From NCBI GenBank assembly GCA_021781835.1, contig JAJXWD010000008.1:29174-93173 (forward strand): 64,000 nucleotides of DNA, in the 5' to 3' direction. Positions 28,379 to 38,005 of the stretch are shown here, one piece after another (the first letter of the stretch is position 1; each line of letters begins with the position of its first letter). This stretch comes from Pseudomonadota bacterium (lineage in GTDB: Bacteria; Pseudomonadota; Alphaproteobacteria; Acetobacterales; Acetobacteraceae). Position numbers and translations under genes: made by a program. The notes under the pieces are model-generated. The model was given only the letters and a program-made list of their open reading frames with translations, ran no database searches and was not told the origin of the DNA.

Positions 28379-30033
28379 TTTGAGGCCAGCGCGTAGTTGC
28401 TGGACAGGAGGGTGGGCATGTCGCCCTGGGCGATGGCATCGAGGCTCTTGGGCTGAAGGCCGATTTCCTCGGCGTAGATCCAGCTATCGGCCAAAACCTG
28501 GCGCACGAAGCGGCGGGTTTGGGTGTTGGGGATGGTCTCGATGAAATAAAGCGGGTCGCTGTTTTTTTGCAGAGTGCTGTACCAGGCGGACGCCGAGCCG
28601 GGGCCGGCATTGTAGCTGGCCAGCACGGCCAGCAGGTTGTTGTTGATGCCCGGCTGCTCGCCCAGATAGCGGAGATAGGCCTGCCCAAGGGCGAGATTGG
28701 CCGAGGGGTCTGAGAGCGGGCCGCTGATACCGTTTTGGCGGCGCATGACCGAGGCGGTGGTGGGCATGAGCTGCATGAGCCCGCGGGCGCCGCAGCGCGA
28801 GATGGCGCGGGAGTCAAAGCCGGACTCGGTGCGCGCCAGCGCATAGACCAGCGCCGGGTTGACCGTGAAACCGCCTTCGGGGTGCAAGGCCGGCAAGGGC
28901 AGGCGCGCGCCGGCGATTTCATTGACCGGCGCGGGCAGGGTGCTGGCGGTGCCGATGGCGACATCGATCAGCCCGGCGCGGGCGGCCACGGCCATCACCG
29001 CCTGGCTGAGGCCGGGTGTCGCCTGCATTTGTGGCCACATGGCCCGCAAAGCCTCGGCGGCGCTGTCATTTAGCCCGAGTTGCAGCAGCACGAAGGCCAG
29101 ATGACCCTGCGGGATTGAATCGACCGCCGTGATGTCGGTTTCGGTCAAGCTTGCCGATATGCCGGTGGAGGTGAAACCCTGGCCAAGCAGGCGGCCGGCG
29201 AGCATGCCGTAAAATGTGCCGGCCGACCACGAAGCCTGGTGCAGCCAGTCCAGATACTGGCTGGGCTGTTGCTGGCGCAGGGCGGCGCGCGCGGCCCAGA
29301 ACTGGCTGGCGGCGCGGTCATCGTCCGAGATGCCGGGGATTTGGGCGGTGGTGGCGAAAATGCCCGCCGCGGCGGTGAGGTTGCCGTGCTGCCAGGCCGC
29401 CAGCCCGGACAGGAATTGCTGGTGCCATTCGCTGTTATCGGGACTGTAGACCGCGTGGGCCGCCGCGCCGGCGGTGAGGGTCTGCTCGGGCAGCATGGCG
29501 AAGCTGGGCGGGGCCGGAAGGTCCGCGCGTTTCAGCCGGTGCTGCATGAGGGCGTAAATATCCACGGCCTCCGGCTCGGCCGCATAGCTGGCCCACCAGT
29601 TTTCCAGATCCGCGGCGCTGGCATGGTAGGAGGGCGAGAGATAGCGGGCGGCCAGCACGGCGCCGACGGCCGTGGGGTCGCTCACAGCCGCCAGCACCCG
29701 GTCAGATTCGGCGATGTCGCCGCTCTGTTGCAGGGTCATGGCGCGCTGGTACAAGGCCACGTCGCTCGGTGAGAGCGGCTGGGGAAGCACGATCTCAACG
29801 TCCGGAGACGGGGCGTTACGCGGAACAGCGTATGCCACACTGTCGCCGTTCTCGGCGCTAAGTGGCGCTGTGGGGGGCGGTGTCGTTCCCGGGCCTTGTC
29901 CCGCATCCTGGGACCTCGCCTTGGCGGCCGTAGGCAGGGCCACACCAAGAGCAAGAACGGAAACCGTAGCGATCTTCGCCATGCGGCTTACGTTCAGGCG
30001 GGGAAGCGTTTTCAGGGCTCCTCGCATGGTCAT
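28375..30033 (-). CDS. Soluble lytic murein transglycosylase (SLT family)
   Basis: A 552-aa periplasmic enzyme cleaving peptidoglycan glycan strands. An N-terminal signal-like segment (VSVLALGVALPTAAKA) leads into a long helical superhelix region, and a C-terminal SLT domain has the catalytic Glu in ALARTESGFD, then ARGLMQLMP and AYLRYLGE / LASYNAG. I start at ATG 30033, with a G-rich ribosome site; a GTG at 30048 is in frame. It is first of the pair with moaB. Confidence 0.88.
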   Translation of the reverse strand: MTMRGALKTLPRLNVSRMAKIATVSVLALGVALPTAAKARSQDAGQGPGTTPPPTAPLSAENGDSVAYAVPRNAPSPDVEIVLPQPLSPSDVALYQRAMTLQQSGDIAESDRVLAAVSDPTAVGAVLAARYLSPSYHASAADLENWWASYAAEPEAVDIYALMQHRLKRADLPAPPSFAMLPEQTLTAGAAAHAVYSPDNSEWHQQFLSGLAAWQHGNLTAAAGIFATTAQIPGISDDDRAASQFWAARAALRQQQPSQYLDWLHQASWSAGTFYGMLAGRLLGQGFTSTGISASLTETDITAVDSIPQGHLAFVLLQLGLNDSAAEALRAMWPQMQATPGLSQAVMAVAARAGLIDVAIGTASTLPAPVNEIAGARLPLPALHPEGGFTVNPALVYALARTESGFDSRAISRCGARGLMQLMPTTASVMRRQNGISGPLSDPSANLALGQAYLRYLGEQPGINNNLLAVLASYNAGPGSASAWYSTLQKNSDPLYFIETIPNTQTRRFVRQVLADSWIYAEEIGLQPKSLDAIAQGDMPTLLSSNYALASN

Positions 30034-30164
30034 CCCCCGTACACACACCGGCGGCAGGACGCAAGCCTAAACGATGAAACATATCTCATGATTTGAGACG
30101 AACCGAGGGGTTTCAGCGCCATTCGTGGGGGTTTTAAGATCACGTTTTCGTGATATTGGCTGCG

Positions 30165-30947
30165 TTACGCGTCGTTGAGCCAGTTTTTCAGGGCCAGCAG
30201 GTCGTGCCAGGCTTCGGCCTTGGCCGCCGGGGTGCGCAGCAGATAGGCGGGGTGATAGCTGGGCAGGCAGGGCAGGGGGGCGGGCAGGCCGGTGATTTCG
30301 GCCTGCTTCCACTGGCCGCGCAGGCGCCGGATGCCGCTGGTGGCCTCGAGCGGCAGCAGGGCCTTGGCCGCCACGGCGCCCAGCGTGAACAGGCCGCGCG
30401 GGGCGATGAGCGCGATCTGGCGGTGCAGGAAGGGCAGGCAGAGGGCGACTTCGCTCTCGGTGGGGGCGCGGTTGCCGGGCGGGCGCCAGGGCACGGTGTT
30501 GACGATGCGCACGAGCGTGCGGTCGAGCCCGATGCTGGCGAGCATTTTATCCAGCAATTGTCCGGCGGGGCCGACAAAGGGACGGCCGGCGCGGTCTTCC
30601 TCGGCGCCCGGGGCCTCGCCGACGATGACCAGCCGCGCATCCGCCGCGCCATCGGCAAAGACCAGCTGGGTGGCGGTGACGCTCAAGGCGCAGCCGGCGA
30701 AACCCCGCATCGCCGCGGCCAAGTCTTCGAGCGTCTGGCAGGATTCGGCCAGATGTTTGGCGTCGGCCAAGCCTGGCAGGGCGGGCTTGGCGCGATGGTG
30801 GGGGGGGACGGCTGGCGGCGGAGGTGGCGCTTCGGCGGGCGGGGCCGGACGAGTCGCGGGGGGCGAGAGACGGTCGATCGGCAGATCGGCCAAGGCCTCG
30901 TCGGCTCCCCATTCCCATTGCAGGCGTAGCGCCTCGAGCATCTCCAT
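30165..30947 (-). CDS. Uracil-DNA glycosylase, family 4/5-like
   Basis: Removes uracil from DNA. The protein is 260 aa with a Pro-rich N-terminal linker (about residues 25-55). The catalytic region is VIVGEAPGAEEDRAGRPFVGPAG and the C-terminal motif PSYHPAYLLR. Only one Cys (FAGCAL) is found where classic family 4 enzymes have the first CxxC of the 4Fe-4S site, with other Cys at EVALCLPF and PLPCLPSYH. Alphaproteobacterial members often look like this. Placement next to etfQO is conserved. ATG 30947 is preferred over an upstream TTG. Confidence 0.85.
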   Translation of the reverse strand: MEMLEALRLQWEWGADEALADLPIDRLSPPATRPAPPAEAPPPPPAVPPHHRAKPALPGLADAKHLAESCQTLEDLAAAMRGFAGCALSVTATQLVFADGAADARLVIVGEAPGAEEDRAGRPFVGPAGQLLDKMLASIGLDRTLVRIVNTVPWRPPGNRAPTESEVALCLPFLHRQIALIAPRGLFTLGAVAAKALLPLEATSGIRRLRGQWKQAEITGLPAPLPCLPSYHPAYLLRTPAAKAEAWHDLLALKNWLNDA

Positions 30948-31142
30948 GAGCAAGGCTTATAACCTTCCGCCCGCATCGCGGCTATATGTACGCTTGTCCA
31001 TGATCTATATCCAAACTTGCGTGCGGCGGCGGGAGATCTGCATCCCCCATCCGCGCCCTTTACGCGGGCGTTAACTGTTCCTAACGTACCGGCGACGTTT
31101 ATTGGTCATGACGTTTACTATTTATAAAGTATGGGAAACAAA

Positions 31143-32777
31143 ATGTCGGACGATACCCTGCCGCGGGAAGCCATGGAATTCGATGTGCTGGTGGTTGGCG
31201 CTGGCCCTTCGGGTCTGGCCGCGGCCATCAAGCTCAAGCAGCTCAACCCGGAGATTTCGGTCTGTGTGGTTGAGAAGGGCGGCGAGGTCGGCGCGCATAT
31301 ACTCTCGGGCGCCGTGCTTGAGCCGCGCGCGCTGAAAGAGCTGTTTCCCGATATCGACCCCGGGCTGATCCCGCTGGCGACGCCGGTGACCTCCGACAAA
31401 TTTCTGTTCCTGCTGGAAAAATCGGCGATTTCGCTGATGACCCCGCCGCAGATGAACAATCATGGCAATTACATTGTCTCGCTGGGCAATGTGGTGCGCT
31501 GGCTGGGCCAGCAGGCCGAGGAGTTGGGGGTGGAGATTTACCCCGGATTCGCGGCGTCCGAGCTGCTCATCGAGCAGGGGCGCGTGGTGGGGGTGGCCAC
31601 CGGCGACATGGGCGTGGGCCGCGATGGCGAGCCGACCGATAATTTTGCCCGCGGCATGGAACTGCGCGCGACCTATACCGTGTTTTCCGAAGGCTGCCGC
31701 GGCTCGCTGGCCAAGCAGCTGATGGAGACCTTTAACCTGCGCAACGGCGCCGATCCGCAGACTTACGGCATCGGCATCAAGGAGCTGTGGGAGCTCAAGC
31801 CCGAGAAATTCCAGAAGGGGCTGACCGTGCATACCGTCGGCTGGCCGCTGAAGGCCGACACTTATGGCGGCGGCGCGTTCTACCATTTCGGCGAAAATCT
31901 GATGTCCTACATCTTCGTGGTGGGGCTGGATTATCCCAACCCTTATCTCTCGCCCTTTCAGGAGATGCAGCGCTACAAGACCCACCCCGCCATAGCGCCT
32001 TATTTCGAGGGGGCGAAGCGCATTTCCTATGGCGCGCGCGCGCTTTCGGAAGGCGGCTTCCAGTCCATGCCCTCGATGGTGTTTCCCGGTGGCGTGATGG
32101 TGGGCGATTCGGTGGGCCTGCTGAACGTGCCCAAGATCAAGGGCACGCATACGGCCATGAAGTCGGGCATCTTGGCGGCCGAGGCGATCGCCGAGGCGCT
32201 GGCCGGCGACCGCCCCGATGAGCTGACCAGCTATAAAGAGCGCTTCGATGCCAGCTGGGCCGCCGAGGAACTGCGCACGGTGCGCAACATCCGCCCCGGT
32301 TTCGCCAAATGGGGGCTGTATGGCGGGTTGGTGAATGCCTCGCTCGAGACCTATCTGTTTCGTGGCAAGGCGCCCTGGACGTTGCACAACCACCCTGACC
32401 ACACCTCGCTCAAAAAGGCCGCCGCCGCGCAGGCCATCGAGTATCCCAAGCCCGATGGCAAGCTGACCTTCGACCGGCTCTCCTCGGTGTTCATCTCGAA
32501 CACCAACCATGAGGAAAACCAGCCAGTGCATTTGCAGCTCAAGGATCCGGCCAAGGCGATTGCGGTGAATTGGAACGAGTATCGCAGCCCCGAGACACGC
32601 TATTGCCCGGCCGGTGTGTATGAGATCATCGGCGCCGAGGAGGGCAATCCGCATTTGCAGATCAACGCCCAGAACTGCCTGCACTGCAAGACCTGCGACA
32701 TCAAGGATCCAACCCAGAACATCAACTGGGCGACGCCCGAAGGCGGCGGCGGCCCGAATTATCCGGGCGGCATGTGA
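31143..32777 (+). CDS. Electron transfer flavoprotein-ubiquinone oxidoreductase
   Basis: Passes electrons from ETF (acyl-CoA and amino acid oxidation) to ubiquinone at the inner membrane. It is 544 aa. The N-terminal FAD site is VLVVGAGPSGLAAAIKL; the C-terminal 4Fe-4S domain has CPAGVYEI and CLHCKTCDIKDPTQNINW. ATG 31143 (MSDDTLPREAMEFDV) matches the usual family N terminus; ATG 31131 is also possible. No etfA/etfB gene is in the window. Downstream lies a long AT-rich intergenic region. Confidence 0.95.
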   Translation: MSDDTLPREAMEFDVLVVGAGPSGLAAAIKLKQLNPEISVCVVEKGGEVGAHILSGAVLEPRALKELFPDIDPGLIPLATPVTSDKFLFLLEKSAISLMTPPQMNNHGNYIVSLGNVVRWLGQQAEELGVEIYPGFAASELLIEQGRVVGVATGDMGVGRDGEPTDNFARGMELRATYTVFSEGCRGSLAKQLMETFNLRNGADPQTYGIGIKELWELKPEKFQKGLTVHTVGWPLKADTYGGGAFYHFGENLMSYIFVVGLDYPNPYLSPFQEMQRYKTHPAIAPYFEGAKRISYGARALSEGGFQSMPSMVFPGGVMVGDSVGLLNVPKIKGTHTAMKSGILAAEAIAEALAGDRPDELTSYKERFDASWAAEELRTVRNIRPGFAKWGLYGGLVNASLETYLFRGKAPWTLHNHPDHTSLKKAAAAQAIEYPKPDGKLTFDRLSSVFISNTNHEENQPVHLQLKDPAKAIAVNWNEYRSPETRYCPAGVYEIIGAEEGNPHLQINAQNCLHCKTCDIKDPTQNINWATPEGGGGPNYPGGM

Positions 32778-33165
32778 TACCAGTCAGTCCTGAGGCTGAC
32801 TTGTTTGCGCGTGGGGGTGGTGAGGCTGCCACGCGCAAACGCAAAGAGGTATACCATCCCACCATTGGACGCGAGGAGCCAAACATTTGGCGGGATGGTA
32901 TAAGATACTGTTTTAAAAGTAGTTTTTTGTAGTAATTTGAGATTACTAAAAATTTTCGCAGAGTCTGGGGGGAGCTTTTTATAAAAGTCTTCCCAAGACT
33001 CCGCCCCTTTTTTGTAAAACTTCGAGGGAGGCGCCATTGGTTCAAGCGACCCGCGCAGGCGGCCCCAAAAAACGTTTGATAATTTTTCAGGGGGCTTTTT
33101 AAGAGGCTTTTAAAACAGTCGCCAAGCGTTTCCAACCGGGCCCCGAAAGGCCCCGGTTTTGTTCA
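32778..33165. repeat. AT-rich, hairpin-dense intergenic element
   Basis: A 388-bp space with no convincing gene. It contains an 11-bp inverted repeat TATACCATCCC (32850-32860) / GGGATGGTATA (32892-32902), a 7-bp hairpin TAGTAAT/ATTACTA at about 32930-32948, an imperfect long hairpin GAGTCT...AGACTC (about 32961-33003), and a GC-rich hairpin with TTTTG at about 33136-33163 that could terminate etfQO transcription. GC is only 28 percent in 32881-32940. Overlapping minus-strand frames are open but disagree with one another. It looks like a decayed or dispersed repeat element. Confidence 0.5.
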
Positions 33166-34122
33166 TCAGTAGAATAAAACCGCCTGATGCAGGGGGGCGA
33201 TGAAGCTGGCCTCGGCGAGGGTGGGGGGTGGTTGGCAAACGGGCGGTTGGCCACGTGCCGGGCTGGTGAGAACGGCGCTTGCCTGGCTGGGCACCGGCTC
33301 AAGCGCGGCGGTGCCCGCGGGCGGCGCGGCGGGGGCCAGCACGGCCTGGAAGCTGGTCATGGCCTGGTCGAGCTTCTCGGGGGGAATATCGACGGCCAGG
33401 GCCTCGCGGGCTTCGGCCGTGCGCCCGGCGGCGAGCAGGGCCACGGCGTAATCCTCGCGGATGCGGGGGGAGGCCTGGGTGCCGATGGCGAGCGGGCCGA
33501 GATATTCCAGCGCGTCCTCGGCATCGCCCGACAAGGCCAGCGACAGGCCGAGATTAACTTCGGTCGCCAATGTGCCGGGGGCGAGTTTCAGGGCTTGCTC
33601 ATAGGGCGCGGTGGCGCCGGCATAATCGCCCCGCAGGTCGCGGGCGATGCCCAGATCGTTATAGGCGGCGGCGTTGGTTGGATCGTCGGCGATGGCGGCG
33701 CTGAAGGCGTTTTCGGCCTCTATGGCGTTGCGCTTGAGCAGGCAGCGCCCAAGGCCGGTTTCGGCCTCGGACGAGCTTGGATCATAGCTCAAGGCGAGCT
33801 GATAGGCGGCGATCGCGTCCTCGCAGCGGCCGGTGGCGTAATAGGCCGCGCCCTCGTGATAGAGGGCTTGCAGGTCGTGTGGTTTGCGGTTGAGGACGGC
33901 CTGGGAGATTTTCAGGGCGAGATCGGGGTCGTGACCGGCCAGCGCGGCATCGGCCACATTGAGCACCGAACCGTCATTCATCTCGGCCTGGGCATTGTCA
34001 GGTTGAGAAGATGAGCAGGCGGTGAGCGCGAAGACCAGGGCGAAACCGGCATAGGCCAGCTTGCCTGCGGGGGGGGGGCTTAAAAACGGCCGTTTTGGCG
34101 ATCTTGCGGTGTTGTGACCCAT
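33166..34122 (-). CDS. TPR-repeat lipoprotein (TadD-like)
   Basis: A 318-aa protein with an N-terminal signal and lipobox (FALTAC, lipidated Cys about residue 36) and tandem TPR units from about residue 55 to 240, such as LQALYHEGAAYYATGRCEDA and AAAYNDLGIARDLRGDYAGA. The C-terminal tail is Pro/Ala rich. TadD-like lipoproteins help type IV pilus/secretin assembly, but no tad genes are near, so a general scaffold role is as likely. It starts 144 nt from the divergent dapB. Confidence 0.8.
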   Translation of the reverse strand: MGHNTARSPKRPFLSPPPAGKLAYAGFALVFALTACSSSQPDNAQAEMNDGSVLNVADAALAGHDPDLALKISQAVLNRKPHDLQALYHEGAAYYATGRCEDAIAAYQLALSYDPSSSEAETGLGRCLLKRNAIEAENAFSAAIADDPTNAAAYNDLGIARDLRGDYAGATAPYEQALKLAPGTLATEVNLGLSLALSGDAEDALEYLGPLAIGTQASPRIREDYAVALLAAGRTAEAREALAVDIPPEKLDQAMTSFQAVLAPAAPPAGTAALEPVPSQASAVLTSPARGQPPVCQPPPTLAEASFIAPLHQAVLFY

Positions 34123-34266
34123 GGCTGGATTAACTCACCGGATGATTATGGTTTGGTAAATTGCATTGTTGATACGATGTGTACGAAACGGCAAGTAAAA
34201 CTTGCGAACCGGCACCGGCAAACACGAAATTTTGTAAAATTCCACGAATTTATATATGCAGCCAGT

Positions 34267-35028
34267 ATGACACTTCGCATCGGTATCGCCGGTATTTCCG
34301 GCCGCATGGGCATTTTTTTGGCCGAGGAGGCCGCCGCCGCCGCGTCGCTGGCGGGGGGGATTAGCCATTCGCGCCCCGGCCCGGCCGGCGCGCCGCTGTT
34401 TCCAGACATCACGGCGCTGGCCGCCGAGTCGGATGTGGTGATCGATTTTACCCATGCCAGCACGGTGCGCGCCCATGCCGAGGCGCTGGCCAAGACCGAA
34501 ACGCCCTGGGTGCTGGGCACCACCGGCTATGGGCCGGAGGATCTGGCGGCGGTGGCGGTGGCGGCCGAGGTGATTCCGGTCATCGCCTCGCCTAATTTTT
34601 GCACGGGCGTGAATTTGCTGCTGCTGCTGGCCGAGAAGCTCGGCCACGCGCTGCCCGCCAGCCAGTACGATGCCGAGATTTTGGAAATGCACCACCGCCA
34701 GAAGGTGGATGCGCCTTCGGGCACGGCGCTGGCCATTGGCCGGGCGGTGGCCTTGGGGCGTGGGGTGAAGCTTGAGGAGGTCATGGTCTCGGGGCGCGAT
34801 GGCGCCACGGGGGGGCGCAAGGATGGCGAGATCGGTTTTGCCACGCTGCGCGGCGGGCAGGTCGTGGGCAGCCACACGCTGCTGTTTACCGCGGGCGATG
34901 AGCAGATCAGCCTTACCCACCACGCATTCGACCGGCGCGTGTTCGCCTCGGGCGCTGTGAGGGCCGCTTTATGGTTGCATGCCCAGCCCGCCGGGTTGTA
35001 CGGCATGCGGGATTTTCTCAAGCTCTAA
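34267..35028 (+). CDS. dapB: 4-hydroxy-tetrahydrodipicolinate reductase
   Basis: NAD(P)H reductase of the lysine/diaminopimelate pathway, 253 aa from ATG 34267. It has the dinucleotide-binding [23 protein letters not shown], and the substrate/catalytic [14 protein letters not shown]. The longer frame starting at 34114 covers the AT-rich upstream region and is not used. metK follows 98 nt downstream. Confidence 0.94.
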   Translation: MTLRIGIAGISGRMGIFLAEEAAAAASLAGGISHSRPGPAGAPLFPDITALAAESDVVIDFTHASTVRAHAEALAKTETPWVLGTTGYGPEDLAAVAVAAEVIPVIASPNFCTGVNLLLLLAEKLGHALPASQYDAEILEMHHRQKVDAPSGTALAIGRAVALGRGVKLEEVMVSGRDGATGGRKDGEIGFATLRGGQVVGSHTLLFTAGDEQISLTHHAFDRRVFASGAVRAALWLHAQPAGLYGMRDFLKL

Positions 35029-35126
35029 CCGCCAGCGCTAATCTCTACGGTTGCAAGGCTATTGACCACCGGGGCGGGATGCGCCATCGGGCTGCACAAC
35101 TTTTTTCTCTTCATAGGGATTTGCCC

Positions 35127-36314
35127 ATGCGCGATCGCGGTGAGTTTCTCTTTACGTCTGAGTCGGTGTCGGAAGGTCATCCCGACAAGGTTGCCGACCG
35201 GATTTCCGATACGGTGGTCGACGCCTATCTGGCCGCCGACCCCTATGCCCGCGTGGCCTGCGAAACGCTGGTGACCACCAACCGCATCATCCTGGCCGGC
35301 GAAGTGCGCGGGCCTGAGCATATCACCAAGGAAGAGCTCGCCCATCTGGCGCGCATGGCGGTGCGTGACATCGGTTACGACCAGGAAGGCTTTTCCTGGA
35401 AAAACGCCGATGTGGCCGTGCATCTGCACGCGCAGTCGGCGCATATCGCGGTTGGTGTCGATGCCGCGGGCAACAAGGACGAGGGCGCCGGCGACCAGGG
35501 CATCATGTTCGGCTATGCCTGCACCGAGACCGAGGCGCTGATGCCGGCGCCGATCTATTATTCGCACCTGATCCTGCGCCGCATCTCCGAGCTGCGCCGC
35601 GCCGCCGATTCGCAGGTCAAGGGCCTGCTGCCGGACGCCAAGAGCCAGGTGACGCTGAAATATGTCGATGGCCGGCCGGTGGGCGCCACCTCGGTGGTCG
35701 TCTCCATTCAGCACGAGCCGGGCTATGCGCCCGAGCGCGTGAAGGAGATGCTGCGCCCGATTGTGAAGGCCGCGCTGCCCGAGGGCTGGATGCCCGAGGA
35801 TAAGGAATTCTACGTCAACCCGACCGGCATTTTTGAAATCGGCGGGCCCGATGGCGATTGCGGCCTGACCGGGCGCAAGATCATCGTTGACACTTATGGC
35901 GGTGCCGCGCCCCATGGCGGCGGCGCTTTCTCGGGCAAGGACCCCACCAAGGTGGACCGCTCGGCCGCTTATGTGTGCCGCTATCTGGCCAAGAACGTGG
36001 TGGCCGCCGGGCTCTCGGAGCGCTGCACGCTCCAGCTCTCTTATGCCATCGGCGTCTCGCAGCCGCTCTCGCTCTATGTCGATCTGCACGGCACCGGCAA
36101 GGATGTGGAAGAGGCCAAGGTGGCCAAGATTCTGCGCGATCTGGTCAATCTCACGCCGCGCGGCATCCGCGAGCATCTCCAGCTCAACCGCCCCATTTAC
36201 ACCCCGACCTCGGCATTTGGCCATTTCGGCCGCACGCCGGACCTCGAGCTTGGCACCTTCACCTGGGAAAAGACCGATCTGGTGCCCGCGCTCAAGAGCG
36301 CGTTTGGCCGCTAA
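35127..36314 (+). CDS. metK: S-adenosylmethionine synthetase
   Basis: Makes S-adenosylmethionine from methionine and ATP. It is 395 aa from ATG 35127. Signature segments are [18 protein letters not shown], the loop [16 protein letters not shown], and [19 protein letters not shown]. The frame is open further upstream but lacks family character. The 98-nt leader contains GGTTGCAAG, a fragment like SAM-II RNA, but no full riboswitch can be drawn. Confidence 0.96.
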   Translation: MRDRGEFLFTSESVSEGHPDKVADRISDTVVDAYLAADPYARVACETLVTTNRIILAGEVRGPEHITKEELAHLARMAVRDIGYDQEGFSWKNADVAVHLHAQSAHIAVGVDAAGNKDEGAGDQGIMFGYACTETEALMPAPIYYSHLILRRISELRRAADSQVKGLLPDAKSQVTLKYVDGRPVGATSVVVSIQHEPGYAPERVKEMLRPIVKAALPEGWMPEDKEFYVNPTGIFEIGGPDGDCGLTGRKIIVDTYGGAAPHGGGAFSGKDPTKVDRSAAYVCRYLAKNVVAAGLSERCTLQLSYAIGVSQPLSLYVDLHGTGKDVEEAKVAKILRDLVNLTPRGIREHLQLNRPIYTPTSAFGHFGRTPDLELGTFTWEKTDLVPALKSAFGR

Positions 36315-36423
36315 GGCAAACGTAACAGCGCGGCGTTTTTGGCAACGAAAGCCCGCCTGAAAAATTTTTGAAAGTTTGGCCCGGGGTGGTGTTAAACGCA
36401 CTGCGCCGGGCCAAATCATTTAA

Positions 36424-37302
36424 ATGTCTGAAAAACAACCACTCTGGCTGCGTGCCGGGCCATTTTTGTTTCTGTTCTTCTGGTCTTCGGGCTATCCGGT
36501 CTCGAAGCTCGGCATGCAATATGCCGCGCCTTTCTCGTTTCTGCTGCTGCGCTACGGGCTGGTTCTGCTGTTGCTCGCGCCCATGTGGCTGTGGCTGCGC
36601 CCGCCCTGGCCCAAACGCCCCGTGGAGTGGCTGCACATCGTGGTCGTGGGGTTTTTGATCCAGACGCTCTATTTCGGCGGCTGCTACACGGCGTTCGCGC
36701 TGGGCACCTCGTCGGGGGCGGTGGCGCTCATCGCCTCGCTGCAACCGCTGCTGGTGGCGGTTTTGGCGCCCTTTCTGGTGGGCGAGCACACGCATGCGCG
36801 CGGCTGGGCCGGGCTGGCTTTGGGGTTTACCGGCGCGGTGGTGGTTATTTCGGCCTATGCGCAGGTGGGGCATGTGCCGCTGGCCGGCATAGCGGCCAGC
36901 GTGGCGGCGCTGTTTGGCATGACCGGCGCCACGCTCTACGAGAAACGTTTCGGCATCACCCATCACCCGATCACGGCCAACATCATTCAATACGCGGTTG
37001 GGTTTCTCACCACCCTGCCCATGGCGCTGCTGCATTTCCGGGCCGCGCCCGACCCGCATTTCATCGCGCTGCTGGTGTATCTGGTGGTTGCCAACTCCAT
37101 TGTCTCGCTGTCGCTGTTTTTGGCCATGGTGCGGGCGGGGCAGGCGGCCAGGGTGTCTTCGCTGCTCAATCTGGTGCCGCCCACGGCGGCGCTGATGTCT
37201 TGGGTGATGCTGGGCGAGCCCATGACCCTGCGAACCTGGATTGGAATGGCGCTGGCGGGGCTGGGCGTGACGCTGGCGAGGTGGCAAAAGAAGGCATCAT
37301 GA
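36424..37302 (+). CDS. DMT-superfamily (EamA) transporter
   Basis: A 292-aa inner membrane protein with two EamA halves and about ten hydrophobic segments. Typical of the RhaT/YdcZ/EamA exporters are FFWSSGYPVSKLG at the start, LIASLQPLLVAVLAP in the first half, and SLLNLVPPTAALMSWVMLGEP in the second. Substrate unknown. Its stop overlaps the trmB start by 4 nt. Confidence 0.85.
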   Translation: MSEKQPLWLRAGPFLFLFFWSSGYPVSKLGMQYAAPFSFLLLRYGLVLLLLAPMWLWLRPPWPKRPVEWLHIVVVGFLIQTLYFGGCYTAFALGTSSGAVALIASLQPLLVAVLAPFLVGEHTHARGWAGLALGFTGAVVVISAYAQVGHVPLAGIAASVAALFGMTGATLYEKRFGITHHPITANIIQYAVGFLTTLPMALLHFRAAPDPHFIALLVYLVVANSIVSLSLFLAMVRAGQAARVSSLLNLVPPTAALMSWVMLGEPMTLRTWIGMALAGLGVTLARWQKKAS

Positions 37303-37970
37303 CCACGACACTCAAACCCCCCCCCGACCGTCTTTATGGCCGCGCCAAAGGCAAGAAGCTGCGCGCCCGGCAGGAATGGCTGCTGGACGCGTTTTTGCCC
37401 CAGCTCTCCTGGCCCGGCGTGGCGTTTGGCAATGCCCCGCGGGAACTCTGGCTCGAAGTCGGGTTTGGCGGCGGCGAGCATGCGTTTGAGCTGGCCGGGC
37501 GGAATCCGGAGGTTGGCTATATCGCGGCCGAAGTGTTTGAAAACGGCATCTGCTCGCTGCTCTCCAAAATTGCCCCCGATGGCGTGGAGACGCCCGAAGT
37601 GCCCGCCAATCTGCGGCTTTATACGGACGATGCCCGGCCGCTGCTCAAGGGCTTCGCCGAGGGCGCGCTGTCCAAGCTCTTTCTCATGTTCCCCGACCCT
37701 TGGCCCAAGGCCCGCCACGCCAAGCGGCGGTTCGTGCATCCTGAGATCGTGGCCGAGGCCGCGCGGGCGCTGCGCGCGGGCGGAGAGTGGCGCATCGCCT
37801 CGGATGATCCGACCTACCAGGGCTGGACGGATGAGGTGCTGGCCGGGCAGGATTTTTTCGACGTTCGCCGTGAAACCGGGCACCCCGAGGGCTGGCCCCA
37901 TACGCGCTACGAGGCCAAGGCCATCGCCGCTGGGCGGGTGCCGGTTTATTGGTCGTTGATCAGGCGCTGA
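37299..37970 (+). CDS. trmB: tRNA (guanine-N7-)-methyltransferase TrmB
   Basis: SAM-dependent methylation of G46 in tRNA. It is 223 aa from ATG 37299. It has the SAM loop LEVGFGGGEHAFELA, the family-specific LFLMFPDPWPKARHAKRRFV, and the C-terminal GHPEGWPHTRYEAKA. A much longer frame from 36585 is a shadow of the transporter gene. It is coupled to the DMT transporter upstream and followed by a terminator. Confidence 0.94.
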   Translation: MTTTLKPPPDRLYGRAKGKKLRARQEWLLDAFLPQLSWPGVAFGNAPRELWLEVGFGGGEHAFELAGRNPEVGYIAAEVFENGICSLLSKIAPDGVETPEVPANLRLYTDDARPLLKGFAEGALSKLFLMFPDPWPKARHAKRRFVHPEIVAEAARALRAGGEWRIASDDPTYQGWTDEVLAGQDFFDVRRETGHPEGWPHTRYEAKAIAAGRVPVYWSLIRR

Positions 37971-37977
37971 ACGGTGC

Positions 37978-38002
37978 AGGGGCGGGGCTTACCGCCCCTT
38001 TT
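37978..38002 (+). terminator. Rho-independent terminator after trmB
   Basis: An 8-bp stem AGGGGCGG / CCGCCCCT with loop GGCTTA leads into TTTT. It separates the metK-DMT-trmB direction from the convergent ABC transporter operon. Confidence 0.75.
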
Positions 38003-38005
38003 GCG

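Noticed and set aside
32722..33135. Minus-strand ORFs (137 and 92 codons) across the AT-rich island
   Set aside because: Two different frames are open over the same bases with no ribosome site, and their ends run into etfQO; a decayed repeat explains it better.
35029..35126. SAM-II riboswitch in the metK leader
   Set aside because: Only a short GGTTGCAAG fragment fits. No closing stem, pseudoknot or GCTAAA tail could be drawn.
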